Positions 16,287-25,693 of a stretch of 48,564 bases of DNA are shown one piece after another (the first letter of the stretch is position 1; every line of letters starts with the position of its first letter). Both the position numbers and the translations under genes were made by a program. A model generated the notes under the pieces. It saw only the letters and a list, made by a program, of their open reading frames with translations. It had not been told where the DNA came from and ran no database searches. Source of the DNA: Caldifarciminota bacterium (GTDB taxonomy: Bacteria > Hydrothermota > Tepidihabitantia > Tepidihabitantales > DTDR01); contig JANXBG010000012.1 in NCBI GenBank assembly GCA_025060715.1, positions 1 to 48,564 of the forward strand, written 5' to 3'.

Positions 16287-19124
16287 ATGCCCGAAAACAA
16301 TTATATTTTTATCAAAGGAGCAAGGGAGCACAATTTGAAAAATCTTACTTTAAAGATTCCTCGTAATAAAATGGTAGTTATTACTGGAATTTCTGGTTCA
16401 GGAAAATCTTCCCTAGCTTTTGATACGATTTATGCCGAAGGACAGCGAAGATATATTGAATCCCTTTCTTCCTATGCTCGTCAATTTTTAGGTGTATTAG
16501 AAAAACCTGATGTTGATTATATTGAAGGCCTCTCACCAGCAATTGCAATTGAACAACGAACAGCAGCAAAAAATCCTCGTTCTACCGTTGGAACCGTTAC
16601 CGAAATTTATGATTACTTAAGGGTCCTTTTTGCCCGCATCGGAACTCCTTTTTGCCCTTATTGCAATAAAGAAATTACCTGTCAAACTTTAGACCAAATA
16701 ATTGATCAAATATCTCTCTATCCACTGAATACTAAATTGACGATATTAGCACCGGTAGTTAGAGGAAGAAAAGGAGAATATCAGACCCTTTTAGAAAAAA
16801 TTAGAAAAAAAGGTTTTTTAAGAGTAAGAATAGATGGGAAAATTTATGAAATTTCCGAAGTTAAAAATTTAGAAAAATATAAAAAACATAATATTGAAAT
16901 ACTTATTGATCGTTTAGTTTTAAACCAAGAAAATCAAAAAAGATTAGCAGAATCTGTAGAATTAGCATTAAAGGAAGGGCAAGGATTATGTTTAGTAATT
17001 TTTGATGAAAAAGAAGAAAAAATCTTTTCTGAGAGATTTGCCTGTGTGGAATGCGGTTTTTCTTACGAGGAAATTTCTCCTCGGTTATTTTCTTTCAATT
17101 CACCCTATGGTGCTTGTCCTGCCTGTCACGGATTAGGTACAAAAATGGAAATCGATCCAGAAAGATTAATTGTTGACCCAGAGCTTTCAATTAATGAAGG
17201 AGTGATTGAGGTGTGGGGAGAACCAAAAGGCAGATGGTTTACTTCAGTTTTGAAAGCCTTGGCTAAAAATTATAATTTTTCCTTAAATACTCCGTGGAAA
17301 AAGTTACCAAAAGAGGTTAAAAAAATAATTCTTTATGGTAGTAATGAAGAAATTCTTGTAGAACACGAAAGGTGGGATGGAACTCGTTACCAATTTTATG
17401 AAGAATTTGAAGGAGTTGTTCCCCATTTGATGCGAATTTATCAAACAACCGAATCAGAAAGTACTCGAGAGTGGATTGAAAGATATATGTCAATTTTACC
17501 TTGTCCAGAATGTTTAGGTGCCCGTCTTAAGAAAGAAGCCTTATCAATTAAAATTGCTGGATATTCAATATATGATATTTGTAAATTATCTATTAAAGAA
17601 TGTTTTCAATTTTTTGAAAATCTAAAATTAAAAGAACAAGAAAAGAAAATCGCTGGTGAGTTAATTAAAGAGATTAAAAAGCGGTTAGAGTTTTTAATTG
17701 AAGTTGGTGTTGACTATTTAACTTTAGAAAGACGTACCGATACTTTGGGTGGAGGTGAAGAACAGAGAGTAAGATTGGCAACACAAATTGGTTCCGGTTT
17801 AGTTGGTGTTACTTATATTTTAGATGAACCTACAATTGGTTTACATATGCGTGATAATCAAAAGTTAATACAGACTTTGTTAAGGTTAAGAGATTTAGGA
17901 AATACCGTAATTGTTGTTGAACACGACCGGGACACAATCTTAGCAAGTGATTATGTAATTGATCTAGGACCAGGAGCGGGTGAAAAGGGAGGTTATATAG
18001 TAGCTATGGGCACACCTTTAGAAATAATGGAAAACCCAAATTCCTTAACAGGGGCTTATTTAGCAGGTAAAAAAGAGATTCCTTTACCTAAAGAAAGAAG
18101 AAAAGGTAATGGTAAATTTTTGATTGTAAAAGGTTGTTGTGAAAATAATTTAAAAAATATTGATATTCAAATACCATTAGGAATGTTTGTTTGTCTTACT
18201 GGAGTTTCAGGTTCAGGTAAAAGCACTTTTATGAACGAAATTCTTTACAAAGCCTTAGCTGAAAAATTTTATGGTTCAAAGGAAAAGCCAGGAAAATTTA
18301 AAGAGATTATAGGTTGGGAAGAAATTGATAAAGTAGTTAATATTGATCAATCGCCCATTGGACGAACCCCTCGTTCTAATCCAGCGACTTATACCAATGT
18401 TTTTACACCTATAAGAGAACTTTTTGCCCAAACCAAAGAAGCTAAAATGCGAGGTTATCTTCCTGGCAGATTTTCTTTTAATGTTCGCGGTGGTCGTTGT
18501 GAAAATTGTGGAGGTGATGGAGTAAAAAAAATTGAAATGCATTTTCTACCTGATGTTTATGTCACTTGCGAAGTTTGTAAAGGAAAAAGATATAATCGAG
18601 AAACTTTAGAGATAAAATATAAAGGGAAAAATATTTATGATGTATTAGAAATGACGGTTAATGAAGCGCTAGAGTTTTTTTATAACATACCTTCTATTCG
18701 AAGAAAATTGGAGATGTTGAGGGATGTTGGATTGGGTTATATAAAATTGGGACAGCCAGCAACAACTTTATCTGGTGGTGAAGCCCAAAGGGTAAAATTG
18801 GCAAGAGAATTATCCAAGATTGGTACAGGAAAAACTTTATATCTTTTAGATGAACCAACTACTGGTTTGCATTTTGAGGATATTAGACTATTATTAATTG
18901 TTCTTAATCGCTTAGTAGATAGAGGTAATACCGTTTTAGTCATTGAACATAACTTAGAAGTAATAAAATGTGCTGATTGGATAATTGACTTAGGACCTGA
19001 AGGCGGTGAAAACGGAGGATATGTAGTGGTTTGTGGAAGACCAGAAGATGTAGCAAAGTGTGAAAAATCTTATACCGGAAAATTTCTTAAAGAAATACTA
19101 AAAAGACATGGAGTCAAAATTTAA
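16287..19124 (+). CDS. uvrA: Excinuclease ABC subunit A
   Basis: At 945 residues this is full length. It has two ABC ATPase halves: Walker [13 protein letters not shown] near residue 33 and [11 protein letters not shown] near 638, signature [12 protein letters not shown] and [12 protein letters not shown], and Walker [11 protein letters not shown] and [10 protein letters not shown]. Zinc-binding Cys sets are CPYCN...[11 protein letters not shown]...CPACHG and CENCGGDG...CEVCKGKR. UvrA scans DNA for bulky lesions and loads UvrB in nucleotide excision repair; uvrB and uvrC are not in the window. One oddity is LGGGE rather than LSGGE in the first signature motif. The 3' end overlaps the convergent ymdB gene by 27 bp. 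Confidence 0.97.
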   Translation: MPENNYIFIKGAREHNLKNLTLKIPRNKMVVITGISGSGKSSLAFDTIYAEGQRRYIESLSSYARQFLGVLEKPDVDYIEGLSPAIAIEQRTAAKNPRSTVGTVTEIYDYLRVLFARIGTPFCPYCNKEITCQTLDQIIDQISLYPLNTKLTILAPVVRGRKGEYQTLLEKIRKKGFLRVRIDGKIYEISEVKNLEKYKKHNIEILIDRLVLNQENQKRLAESVELALKEGQGLCLVIFDEKEEKIFSERFACVECGFSYEEISPRLFSFNSPYGACPACHGLGTKMEIDPERLIVDPELSINEGVIEVWGEPKGRWFTSVLKALAKNYNFSLNTPWKKLPKEVKKIILYGSNEEILVEHERWDGTRYQFYEEFEGVVPHLMRIYQTTESESTREWIERYMSILPCPECLGARLKKEALSIKIAGYSIYDICKLSIKECFQFFENLKLKEQEKKIAGELIKEIKKRLEFLIEVGVDYLTLERRTDTLGGGEEQRVRLATQIGSGLVGVTYILDEPTIGLHMRDNQKLIQTLLRLRDLGNTVIVVEHDRDTILASDYVIDLGPGAGEKGGYIVAMGTPLEIMENPNSLTGAYLAGKKEIPLPKERRKGNGKFLIVKGCCENNLKNIDIQIPLGMFVCLTGVSGSGKSTFMNEILYKALAEKFYGSKEKPGKFKEIIGWEEIDKVVNIDQSPIGRTPRSNPATYTNVFTPIRELFAQTKEAKMRGYLPGRFSFNVRGGRCENCGGDGVKKIEMHFLPDVYVTCEVCKGKRYNRETLEIKYKGKNIYDVLEMTVNEALEFFYNIPSIRRKLEMLRDVGLGYIKLGQPATTLSGGEAQRVKLARELSKIGTGKTLYLLDEPTTGLHFEDIRLLLIVLNRLVDRGNTVLVIEHNLEVIKCADWIIDLGPEGGENGGYVVVCGRPEDVAKCEKSYTGKFLKEILKRHGVKI

Positions 19125-19901
19125 ATTTTCTTCCCAAATTCTTTCAATTCTTACGGCCTTATAGGTAGGAGCGTCAATTTCTATTAAAACTCCCTCAATC
19201 TGAGAAGCAGAATCCGCAGGAGTGAGACGGTAATTAATTCCATAAAGAAATCTTTTAAGAGAATCCTCAATCCTCATTCCTAAGATAGAATTTGTGGCTC
19301 CACACATCCCTACATCACTGATGTATGCTGTGCCTTTTGGTAAAATTTTTGCATCCGCCGTAGGAATATGAGTATGAGTTCCTAAAACAGCACTTACTTT
19401 ACCATCTAAAAAGTATCCCATTGCTTTTTTTTCCGCAGTGGCTTCTGCATGAAAATCAACAATTATAATTCCTTTTTCATTAATCTTCGCTAACTCTTCC
19501 TCAATTCTGCGAAAAGGGCAATCCACCGGTTTCATGAATACTCTGCCAATAAGATTTATTACAATAAATAAAATATTTTTCTTTCGTGTTATATAAATTC
19601 CTTTTCCGGGAGCACCGGAAGGATAATTGAGAGGGCGAATAATTTTTTTTTCCTTTTCTAAATATGGAATAATTTCCTTTCTATCAAAAGTATGGTCACC
19701 CAAAGTGATGCAATCAACCCCTAAAGAAAAAAATTCTTCAGCAATCTTTGGAGTTATACCAAATCCTCCTGCTGAATTTTCACCATTAATAATAACAAAA
19801 TCAGGTTGGTACTTATCTTTCAAAATTTCTATCCCCTTTGCTACTGCTTTCCTTCCTGCTTCTCCGCAAACATCGCCTAAAAAAATAATCTTATAATTCA
19901 T
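19098..19901 (-). CDS. ymdB: YmdB-family metallophosphoesterase
   Basis: This 267-residue protein follows the TIGR00282 family: [14 protein letters not shown] (Asp10), [14 protein letters not shown] (Glu41, Asn42), [10 protein letters not shown] (where GNHTWD is usual), [11 protein letters not shown] and [12 protein letters not shown] supply the di-metal ligands. Family members hydrolyse 2',3'-cyclic nucleotides and affect RNase Y-dependent RNA turnover in Bacillus. The gene overlaps the end of rny by 11 nt, the conserved rny-ymdB pairing, which supports a shared role in RNA metabolism. Confidence 0.92.
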   Translation of the reverse strand: MNYKIIFLGDVCGEAGRKAVAKGIEILKDKYQPDFVIINGENSAGGFGITPKIAEEFFSLGVDCITLGDHTFDRKEIIPYLEKEKKIIRPLNYPSGAPGKGIYITRKKNILFIVINLIGRVFMKPVDCPFRRIEEELAKINEKGIIIVDFHAEATAEKKAMGYFLDGKVSAVLGTHTHIPTADAKILPKGTAYISDVGMCGATNSILGMRIEDSLKRFLYGINYRLTPADSASQIEGVLIEIDAPTYKAVRIERIWEENLNFDSMSF

Positions 19902-21414
19902 AGATTAAATTTATCTTTATCTCTCCTAACATATCTAACTCATTTCTTATTTTTTGTTGAAGATTTCTAATTAATAAATAGTTTTCCTTTTCGTCAAGTT
20001 TATTGATATTTAATAAAATTCGAATTTCTCTTCCTAATTGAAAGACATAAGCTTTTTTCACTTCCGGATTTTCTTCACAGAGTTCTTCAATTTTTGTCAA
20101 CCTTTTAAAAATTTTATCAAACTCCACTGCTCGCCCTTGGCCATAGAGATGAGAAAGTGAATTGGCTAAGGAAATTAGATAACATTCGGGATAAGGAAAA
20201 TTATTCGATTGGTGATGATTAAGAATTGACTGGACGACAATTTCATTTTCACCAAAATTTTTAACAAAATTAGCACCAATTACTTGATGAGGGAGATTTT
20301 CTTGGTTAGGAAGAATTTTACCGATGTCGTGTAAAAGGCCACTTTTTAAAACATTTAAAGGATTGAGACCCAGATTGATCGCTAAATTTTTACCTAAAAT
20401 CGCTACTTCTTTAGAATGGGAGAGGAGGTTTTGTCCATAAGTAATATGAAATTCCATTTCTCCTATTAATTTTATTAATTCTTTGGGAAAATTTTCAATC
20501 CCTAACTCTTTACAAGTATCTAAACCAATTTGAAAAATTTTCTCTTCAAATTCTTCTAATATCTTTTTAAAGGTTTTTTCAATAATCTCTGTAGAAATTT
20601 CTTTTTCATTGATAATTTCTTTAATTAATAATTTAGCAAGCATTCTTCTTTTAGGATTAAAGGAAAAAATAAAAATTTTCTTGGGAGTATCATCAATAAT
20701 AATTTCAGCACCAGTAAGATTTTCAATTAAGTGGATATTTCTTCCTTTACGACCGATTAATTTTCCTTTCAATTCTTCTTCTGGCACTTCTACCCAAGAT
20801 ACACTATATTCTTTAGCTGTTGGTAAAGCAAATTTCTGGCAAGCTTCTAATATCATTTTTTGAGCAATTATCTTTATTTCACCATCCGATTTTTCTTTAA
20901 TTTTTTTTAATTCTTCAAAATGTTCATTCCAAACTTCTTTTTCGAAAATCTTTTTTAATTCTTCTTTTATTTCCTCAATACTTAAATTAGGTATCTTTAA
21001 TAATCGAGTTTGATATTCGTTTATTAACTTATCAAGATATTCAATTTTTACTTTGTAAATTTTTTCAAGAGTTAAAATTTCATTTTCTTTATTTTGAATA
21101 CGATTTAAATAAGATAAATATTCTTTTTCTTTCTTTTGACAAAGGTTAATTTGCTCTTCTAATTCTTTTCTTTTTATTGTTAATTCATTTAACTTTTTTT
21201 CATATTCTTGTAAAATTTTTGTTTTTTCAATTTCTAATTCTTTTTTAAGATTTTCAATTAAACTTTGTGTTTCTTTTTTGTTTTCTTCTTCAATTTTCTT
21301 TTTATACTCATCAATTTTTCTTTTTTCTTCCTCATACCTTTTCTGCCAAGCTCTTTTTGTAAACAAATAAGTAAAAAAAGAGATTAAAGGTAATAAAAAT
21401 AATAGAAACCACAT
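19891..21414 (-). CDS. rny: Ribonuclease Y
   Basis: This 507-residue protein is of normal length for RNase Y. It has an N-terminal membrane anchor (FLLFLLPLISFFTYLF), a long lysine/glutamate-rich coiled coil to about residue 190, a KH domain (GKLIGRKGRNIHLIENLTGA) and a C-terminal HD domain with LLHDIGKILP and NHHQSNNFPYP. It is a membrane-tethered endonuclease that initiates mRNA decay. An AAGGAG site lies 6 nt before the ATG, directly after the 6S RNA, so the mRNA is probably produced by processing behind that RNA. Confidence 0.95.
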   Translation of the reverse strand: MWFLLFLLPLISFFTYLFTKRAWQKRYEEEKRKIDEYKKKIEEENKKETQSLIENLKKELEIEKTKILQEYEKKLNELTIKRKELEEQINLCQKKEKEYLSYLNRIQNKENEILTLEKIYKVKIEYLDKLINEYQTRLLKIPNLSIEEIKEELKKIFEKEVWNEHFEELKKIKEKSDGEIKIIAQKMILEACQKFALPTAKEYSVSWVEVPEEELKGKLIGRKGRNIHLIENLTGAEIIIDDTPKKIFIFSFNPKRRMLAKLLIKEIINEKEISTEIIEKTFKKILEEFEEKIFQIGLDTCKELGIENFPKELIKLIGEMEFHITYGQNLLSHSKEVAILGKNLAINLGLNPLNVLKSGLLHDIGKILPNQENLPHQVIGANFVKNFGENEIVVQSILNHHQSNNFPYPECYLISLANSLSHLYGQGRAVEFDKIFKRLTKIEELCEENPEVKKAYVFQLGREIRILLNINKLDEKENYLLIRNLQQKIRNELDMLGEIKINLIYEL

Positions 21415-21435
21415 TTTTTCTCCTTTTAAACTCCA

Positions 21436-21612
21436 GGCTCTCCGTAGTATCGTGTGGGGGATGGTCTCTGAACCCTAAAAAAACATGTGGCGTCCTTGAG
21501 ATGGGTCCTATCTGAGAGGATAAAACCTCCCGATAGTAAGCATCATCGGACATCCATTATTCAGGTGTTGGCTCAAGACCATATTTACCCATCACGGATA
21601 CTACCGAGAGCC
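21436..21612 (-). ncRNA. ssrS: 6S RNA
   Basis: Read on the minus strand from 21612, a ~177-nt RNA starts GGCTCTCGGTAGTATCCGTG and ends CACGATACTACGGAGAGCC, forming a long outer stem. Inner segments CTTGAGCC and GGGTTCAGAGACC resemble the conserved arms that frame the central bubble of 6S RNA, the structure that mimics an open promoter and sequesters sigma70 RNA polymerase. Its place immediately after zapA is the classic location of ssrS in many bacteria. The first 12 nt are also the last codons and stop of zapA. A structural model would be decisive; an unrelated structured leader of rny is the alternative. Confidence 0.8.
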
Positions 21613-21876
21613 TTTATTATTTGCCATTTTTTCAATGAGCAAATCTAATCGTTCTTTTAAAATCTTTTCTTTTTTTTCAGAATTATCAATTAATTCCTCA
21701 ATCAAATTAAGAGAACCAAAAAAAATTAGTTCACTAAAATCTAAATAAGGAAACTTCTCTTTTAATTCTTTAACTTTGCTTTCTAAGAGATGAAATAATC
21801 TTTTTAAATATTCTTCATCTTTGTCGCTTTTAATTTCGTAAGTTTGGTCTAAAAATTGGAGACGGTAGGTATTCAT
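21601..21876 (-). CDS. zapA: Cell division protein ZapA
   Basis: This 91-residue protein has a short N-terminal beta domain (YRLQFLDQTYEIKSDKDEEYL) followed by helices and a C-terminal coiled coil, the usual ZapA organisation. ZapA binds FtsZ and promotes bundling at the division ring. Genomic context supports the call: it overlaps the upstream coiled-coil gene by 4 nt, lies in the pheT operon and is followed directly by 6S RNA, as in many bacteria. Its last codons and stop (GGC TCT CGG TAG) fall inside the 6S outer stem. Confidence 0.85.
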   Translation of the reverse strand: MNTYRLQFLDQTYEIKSDKDEEYLKRLFHLLESKVKELKEKFPYLDFSELIFFGSLNLIEELIDNSEKKEKILKERLDLLIEKMANNKGSR

Positions 21877-22070
21877 ATTGTAAGTTTATCAAAATTTTTT
21901 AATTTTTCAATAATAATTTTTATTTTTTTTAAACTCTTTTCAATTTTTGCCTGATAATTTGTCAATTCTTTTTTTAAATTTTCATTTTCCTTTTTTAACA
22001 TTTCTTTTTCTTTAAGAGTTTTTTCAATTAATTCTTCTAAGGTTTTTAATTTTTTTTCAATTTCATTCAT
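21873..22070 (-). CDS. Small coiled-coil protein between pheT and zapA (ZapB-like)
   Basis: This 65-residue protein is almost entirely heptad-repeat coiled coil (KLKTLEELIEKTLKEKEML and following). It overlaps pheT and zapA by 4 nt each, so all three are translationally coupled. Size, composition and position next to zapA suggest a ZapB-like division factor, but coiled coils this short cannot be assigned by sequence alone. Confidence 0.7.
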   Translation of the reverse strand: MNEIEKKLKTLEELIEKTLKEKEMLKKENENLKKELTNYQAKIEKSLKKIKIIIEKLKNFDKLTI

Positions 22071-24310
22071 TTTTTTCTTAATTGAGCAGGAAAATTATTT
22101 TCAATTAACAAAATGATTTTGTTTAACGATTTTTCTAACTCCTCCCTAGTATAAGGTTGCTCTTTGGGATGGAAAAGAAGGCGGATACCTAAATTTCTTT
22201 TCCCCGGCGGTAATGGTTTGCCAACAAAGGAATCAAAAACAATAATTTCTTTTATAAAAGAACCACAATTTTTTTTAATAAAATCAATTATCTCTTTAGC
22301 CTTAAGGGTTTCATCAATAATGAATGATAAATCTCGATAAACAGGCAAAAAAGGAGAAGAGGGTTGATAGATTTTTTCTTTTGGTAAATGTCGATAGACT
22401 TTTTCTAAATTTATTTCTGAATAAAAAACTTCTTCTTCAATTTTGTAATTAATGAGTAAATTTTTATTTATTTTCCCTAAACAACCAATTTCTTCGTCTT
22501 TATAAATAATTGCTATGGAAGGAAAGGACGAAAAATAGGGATACTTCTTTAATGTATAATCAATTTCAGGAATATTTAAAAAAATAAAAATTTCTTCGAT
22601 AATTCCTTTGAGATCAAAATAATCTATCTTTTTAGATTTTACGTCAAAATTAACTGGATAATTTTCTCCTGTCAAGGCAATAGCTAAAAGATATTTTTCC
22701 TCCTTGTAAACTTTACCAATTTCAAAAATTCTTAGATTTTTATTATTAAAAGAATGATTATAGGAAATTACTGATAACAATGAATAAACAAGAGTATCTC
22801 TTAAAACTGCTAATCTTTCATTTAAAGGATTTAATAAATTAACACTTTCTTTTATGTTTTCCGGTAATAGACTTAAAGTAATTGTTTCGTAGAAACCTCT
22901 TCCCACAAGAAAATTTCTGAGATTATTTAAGAAGAGGGTAAAGGGCTGAATTTCACCAATCTTTTTAATTTTTAAATGAAAGAAAGAGGGAAAATTTTCG
23001 TAGCCATAATAGCGAGCAATTTCTTCTACCAAGTCAATTGGTAATTTTAAATCTTGACGCCAAGATGGTGGTTGATAAATAATCTCCTCTTCATCAACTT
23101 TAATAATTTTGCCCCCAAGCTTTTTAAAAATATTTAAGAGATAATCTTTAGAAAAAGTTATCCCCAGAATTCTCTTAGAATAATTTAAAGGAAAATTAAT
23201 TATTTCTTTCTTTAATTCTTTTTTAATAATTTTTCTTTCCTTTATAATTTGTCCTTTGCCCCAATGGGCAATCAAATTGGCAGCATAGTTGGCAGAATAA
23301 CTTAAATTTTCATAATCACTTCCTAACTCAAATCTTCTTGCTGCTTCGGTTCTCAAATTTAAAAAGTTTATTCCTTCACGGATTGCTTCTTGAGAGAAAA
23401 GGGCGCATTCTAAAAGTACTTCAGTGGTATTTTCAACAATTTCCGTATTTTGACCACCAATTATTCCAGCAATTGCTATTATTCTTTTACTATCAGCAAT
23501 ACAGAGAACCTTTTCAGAAACTTCTCTTTCTACTCCGTCAATAGTTCTAATTTTCTCTCCTTTCTTACCTTGGCGCACATAAATTTTGTTTCCGAAAATT
23601 CTTTTCAAATCAAAGGGATGTAAGGGTTGACCAAATTGAAGAAGAGTATAATTAGTAGCGTCAACCACATTATTTACCGGTCTTAATCCTGAAAGAAAAA
23701 GACGCCATTGATAAAATAAAGGAGAAGGTTTTATAGTTAAGTTAATAATTTTTGTAGCTATATAAAAGGGACATTTTTCTAAATCTTCAATAATTATTTC
23801 AATATCATTTTCCCTTTCAATTTCGTAAGAGTTTTCCACCTTTGGTAAAATTAAATTTCGGTCAGTAAAATAAGCAATCTCTCGGGCAATACCAAAAACC
23901 GAAAATAAATCAGCCCGATTAGGAGTAATTTCTACTTCTAAAGCAAAATTATCAAGATAATTAAAAACTTCTTTTTCATCTTCTCCTTCTTCAAAAACTA
24001 AATAACCTTCGTAAGGGAAAGCCAAGTCACTGCCTTTCAATATTTTTTTTTCTTTCAAATGATAACCTACTTTTTGGCCAATTTCACCAGGAAGATTTTC
24101 ATTAATTACAAATTCTTCATTATCTATCTTTAAAATAGTTTTATCCTCTTTTTTTTCAATAATTGTGGCTAAAAAATAACCCGAGAAATCTTTTAGATAA
24201 TTATAAAAATTAATAACCTCAATACCCTTTTTTTCTAATAAATTTAAAAGCTCCTTTTCGTCAATCTTTGGTTCTAGAAATTCATTGAGCCAATTTAAAG
24301 TAAGTTTCAT
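22067..24310 (-). CDS. pheT: Phenylalanyl-tRNA synthetase beta subunit
   Basis: This 747-residue protein has the bacterial PheT order: an N-terminal tRNA-binding region, a B3/B4 editing domain with EITPNRADLFSVFGIAREIA and RPVNNVVDATNY, a B5 domain, the pseudo-catalytic core (NPLNERLAVLRDTLV), and a C-terminal FDX-ACB domain (LPVYRDLSFIID...GIRLLF). It pairs with PheS to charge tRNA-Phe. pheS is not adjacent; the upstream side is a 1.3-kb scar region, and pheT has its own promoter (24320-24347), so the common pheST arrangement is broken. The N-terminal region is shorter than usual (~750 versus ~800 residues). Confidence 0.95.
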   Translation of the reverse strand: MKLTLNWLNEFLEPKIDEKELLNLLEKKGIEVINFYNYLKDFSGYFLATIIEKKEDKTILKIDNEEFVINENLPGEIGQKVGYHLKEKKILKGSDLAFPYEGYLVFEEGEDEKEVFNYLDNFALEVEITPNRADLFSVFGIAREIAYFTDRNLILPKVENSYEIERENDIEIIIEDLEKCPFYIATKIINLTIKPSPLFYQWRLFLSGLRPVNNVVDATNYTLLQFGQPLHPFDLKRIFGNKIYVRQGKKGEKIRTIDGVEREVSEKVLCIADSKRIIAIAGIIGGQNTEIVENTTEVLLECALFSQEAIREGINFLNLRTEAARRFELGSDYENLSYSANYAANLIAHWGKGQIIKERKIIKKELKKEIINFPLNYSKRILGITFSKDYLLNIFKKLGGKIIKVDEEEIIYQPPSWRQDLKLPIDLVEEIARYYGYENFPSFFHLKIKKIGEIQPFTLFLNNLRNFLVGRGFYETITLSLLPENIKESVNLLNPLNERLAVLRDTLVYSLLSVISYNHSFNNKNLRIFEIGKVYKEEKYLLAIALTGENYPVNFDVKSKKIDYFDLKGIIEEIFIFLNIPEIDYTLKKYPYFSSFPSIAIIYKDEEIGCLGKINKNLLINYKIEEEVFYSEINLEKVYRHLPKEKIYQPSSPFLPVYRDLSFIIDETLKAKEIIDFIKKNCGSFIKEIIVFDSFVGKPLPPGKRNLGIRLLFHPKEQPYTREELEKSLNKIILLIENNFPAQLRKK

Positions 24311-24319
24311 AATTTAATA

Positions 24320-24347
24320 AAGATAATAATTTTTATTCAAAAGTCAA
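24320..24347 (-). promoter_or_regulatory. Promoter of the pheT-zapA-6S-rny-ymdB operon
   Basis: On the minus strand, TTGACT (24347-24342), 16 bp, TATCTT (24325-24320), 9 nt to the pheT ATG. No Shine-Dalgarno lies between, so the mRNA has almost no leader. Confidence 0.7.
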
Positions 24348-24381
24348 GAAAAAAGGAGTAGAAGTGTTAAGAGATGATTAC

Positions 24382-24447
24382 CAGGTTAATAAGGTTATTG
24401 AGGTATATAAACAGGAGTTGAAATTATTTAATAAATTTCTTAAATAA
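24382..24447 (+). pseudogene. C-terminal tail of an unknown gene, copy 2
   Basis: Reads QVNKVIEVYKQELKLFNKFL then Lys and TAA. It matches the tail at 7996-8076 at most positions, with several conservative changes. The frame is open further upstream into the pheT promoter, but that part has no counterpart in copy 1. The source gene is unknown. Confidence 0.45.
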
Positions 24448-25310
24448 GCGTCCCTAAAAGAACAAAAGAAATTTGAAAGTTAAAAGGGAACGCTATGTTT
24501 TTAAACTCAGAGCTAAAATGATTAAAGAATATTAAAGAATATATCAATAAAAAAAACATAAGCTAAATTAGCAGAGAATATGGAGTTTCTAGAAATATTT
24601 TAAAAACTTTAAGAAAATAGATAAGAAGATATAAAGAAAAAGGAAAAGATGGCTTAAAAAGATAAAGAAAGAAAAGATTTTATCCCGCATGTTGGACTTA
24701 CGAAATAAAAGAACCTTTTATTCACGCCCAAGGAAATACTTTCTTAATAAAGAAACTTAGGAACAGAATTATATCAAAGATTTATCTCTTATGGTTATTT
24801 TTTTAAACAAAAGAATGGGCTTTCATTTATTGACTTAGTGAATGATGTGGTTAAAATGCTGGAAAATTAGACAAAGAGATATTTTAGCAAGAGGATTAGA
24901 AAAAGAGTTTGTTTATTAAATTAAGAATACTTAATGAAAGATGGTGTAAAAATTTATATACTATTTTAGGAGGAACATCAAAAGGCAGAAAAGATAACAA
25001 AGAAGAATAGAAAGATATCATATAAAACTGACAATGAGGAATTTATATTTTTTAATAGCAAATTTTTAATAGAAAATTTTAAAAATTGTTTCCATTTTTT
25101 AAAAGAAGCACAAGAAATAGTGATTGTATTATAATACTCAAAGATTTCATTCTGGTTATGGTATGAATAATTTCATCACTTAGAAAAATTAAAATCTTTA
25201 AGTTTAACTCATTTGGATGAAGATTTTGCTAATTTTTGGTTATTATTTTAGATAATTATGCTTTTGATTATTGCCATCTTATAGTTAGTAACGATATCTT
25301 AACTAGTACA
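24448..25310 (+). mobile_element. Degenerate IS481-like insertion sequence (most complete copy)
   Basis: A broken transposase runs from about 24495 (ATG) to 25251. The N-terminal helix-turn-helix part reads ISREYGVSRNILKTLRK, then IRRYKEKGKDGLK, with stops where Trp or Lys is expected. The centre has TDNEEFIFFNSKFLIENF, matching the second catalytic Asp region of rve integrases, and the C-terminus has HSGYGMNNFIT and LKSLSLTHLDEDFANFWLLF after frameshifts. The family normally catalyses DDE cut-and-paste or copy-paste transposition; this copy is dead. A hairpin-capable pair AGCGTCCC/GGGAACGCT (24447-24494) precedes the start. The right end carries GTAACGATATCTTAAC, as in the copies at 8790 and 48470. 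Confidence 0.65.
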
Positions 25311-25370
25311 AAAGTAAATGCGCAAACTAAAGTTAATACTTGCAAAGGTAGAGTTTTGATATTACAATAA

Positions 25371-25632
25371 AACCATTATAACTGCTATAATTTTTATACA
25401 AAATATTCTGTTAAGATCTTAATAAATAAACCAAATAACTACTATACTATCTCCTATACAGCCCCCTTATTTATAGAAAGTAAAATCTCTTTGCCTTATT
25501 TTATGAAGTGATTTGCTAATATAAAAAATATTTAATCCTTTCAGTATCTTCTTTTCTTAATCAAAATTTCAAAATCTAATAATCTCATATATATTATATA
25601 ACGAAAGAAGACTCCCAAAGGTTATCATTTTT
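25371..25632 (-). repeat. Repeat copy C of the decayed signal-peptide gene (inverted)
   Basis: The reverse complement aligns with 12675-12937 with roughly one difference per ten bases, and with the ends of 8066-8405. It is in inverted orientation and lies just beyond the right end of the dead IS. All frames contain stops. The stretch 25311-25370 between it and the IS contains nothing I can identify. Confidence 0.6.
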
Positions 25633-25660
25633 TATATATTAATAAGAGCTTTTTAACTTC

Positions 25661-25688
25661 TTGTTTTTAAAATCAGATTAATTATAAT
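25661..25688 (+). promoter_or_regulatory. Leaderless promoter of the class V aminotransferase operon
   Basis: TTGTTT (25661-25666), 16 bp, TATAAT (25683-25688), 5 nt to the ATG at 25694. No Shine-Dalgarno. Confidence 0.7.
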
Positions 25689-25693
25689 TTATT

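Noticed and set aside
21332-21553. 73-residue minus-strand frame
   Set aside because: It overlaps 6S RNA and the start of rny in another frame; the RNA and rny explain the sequence.
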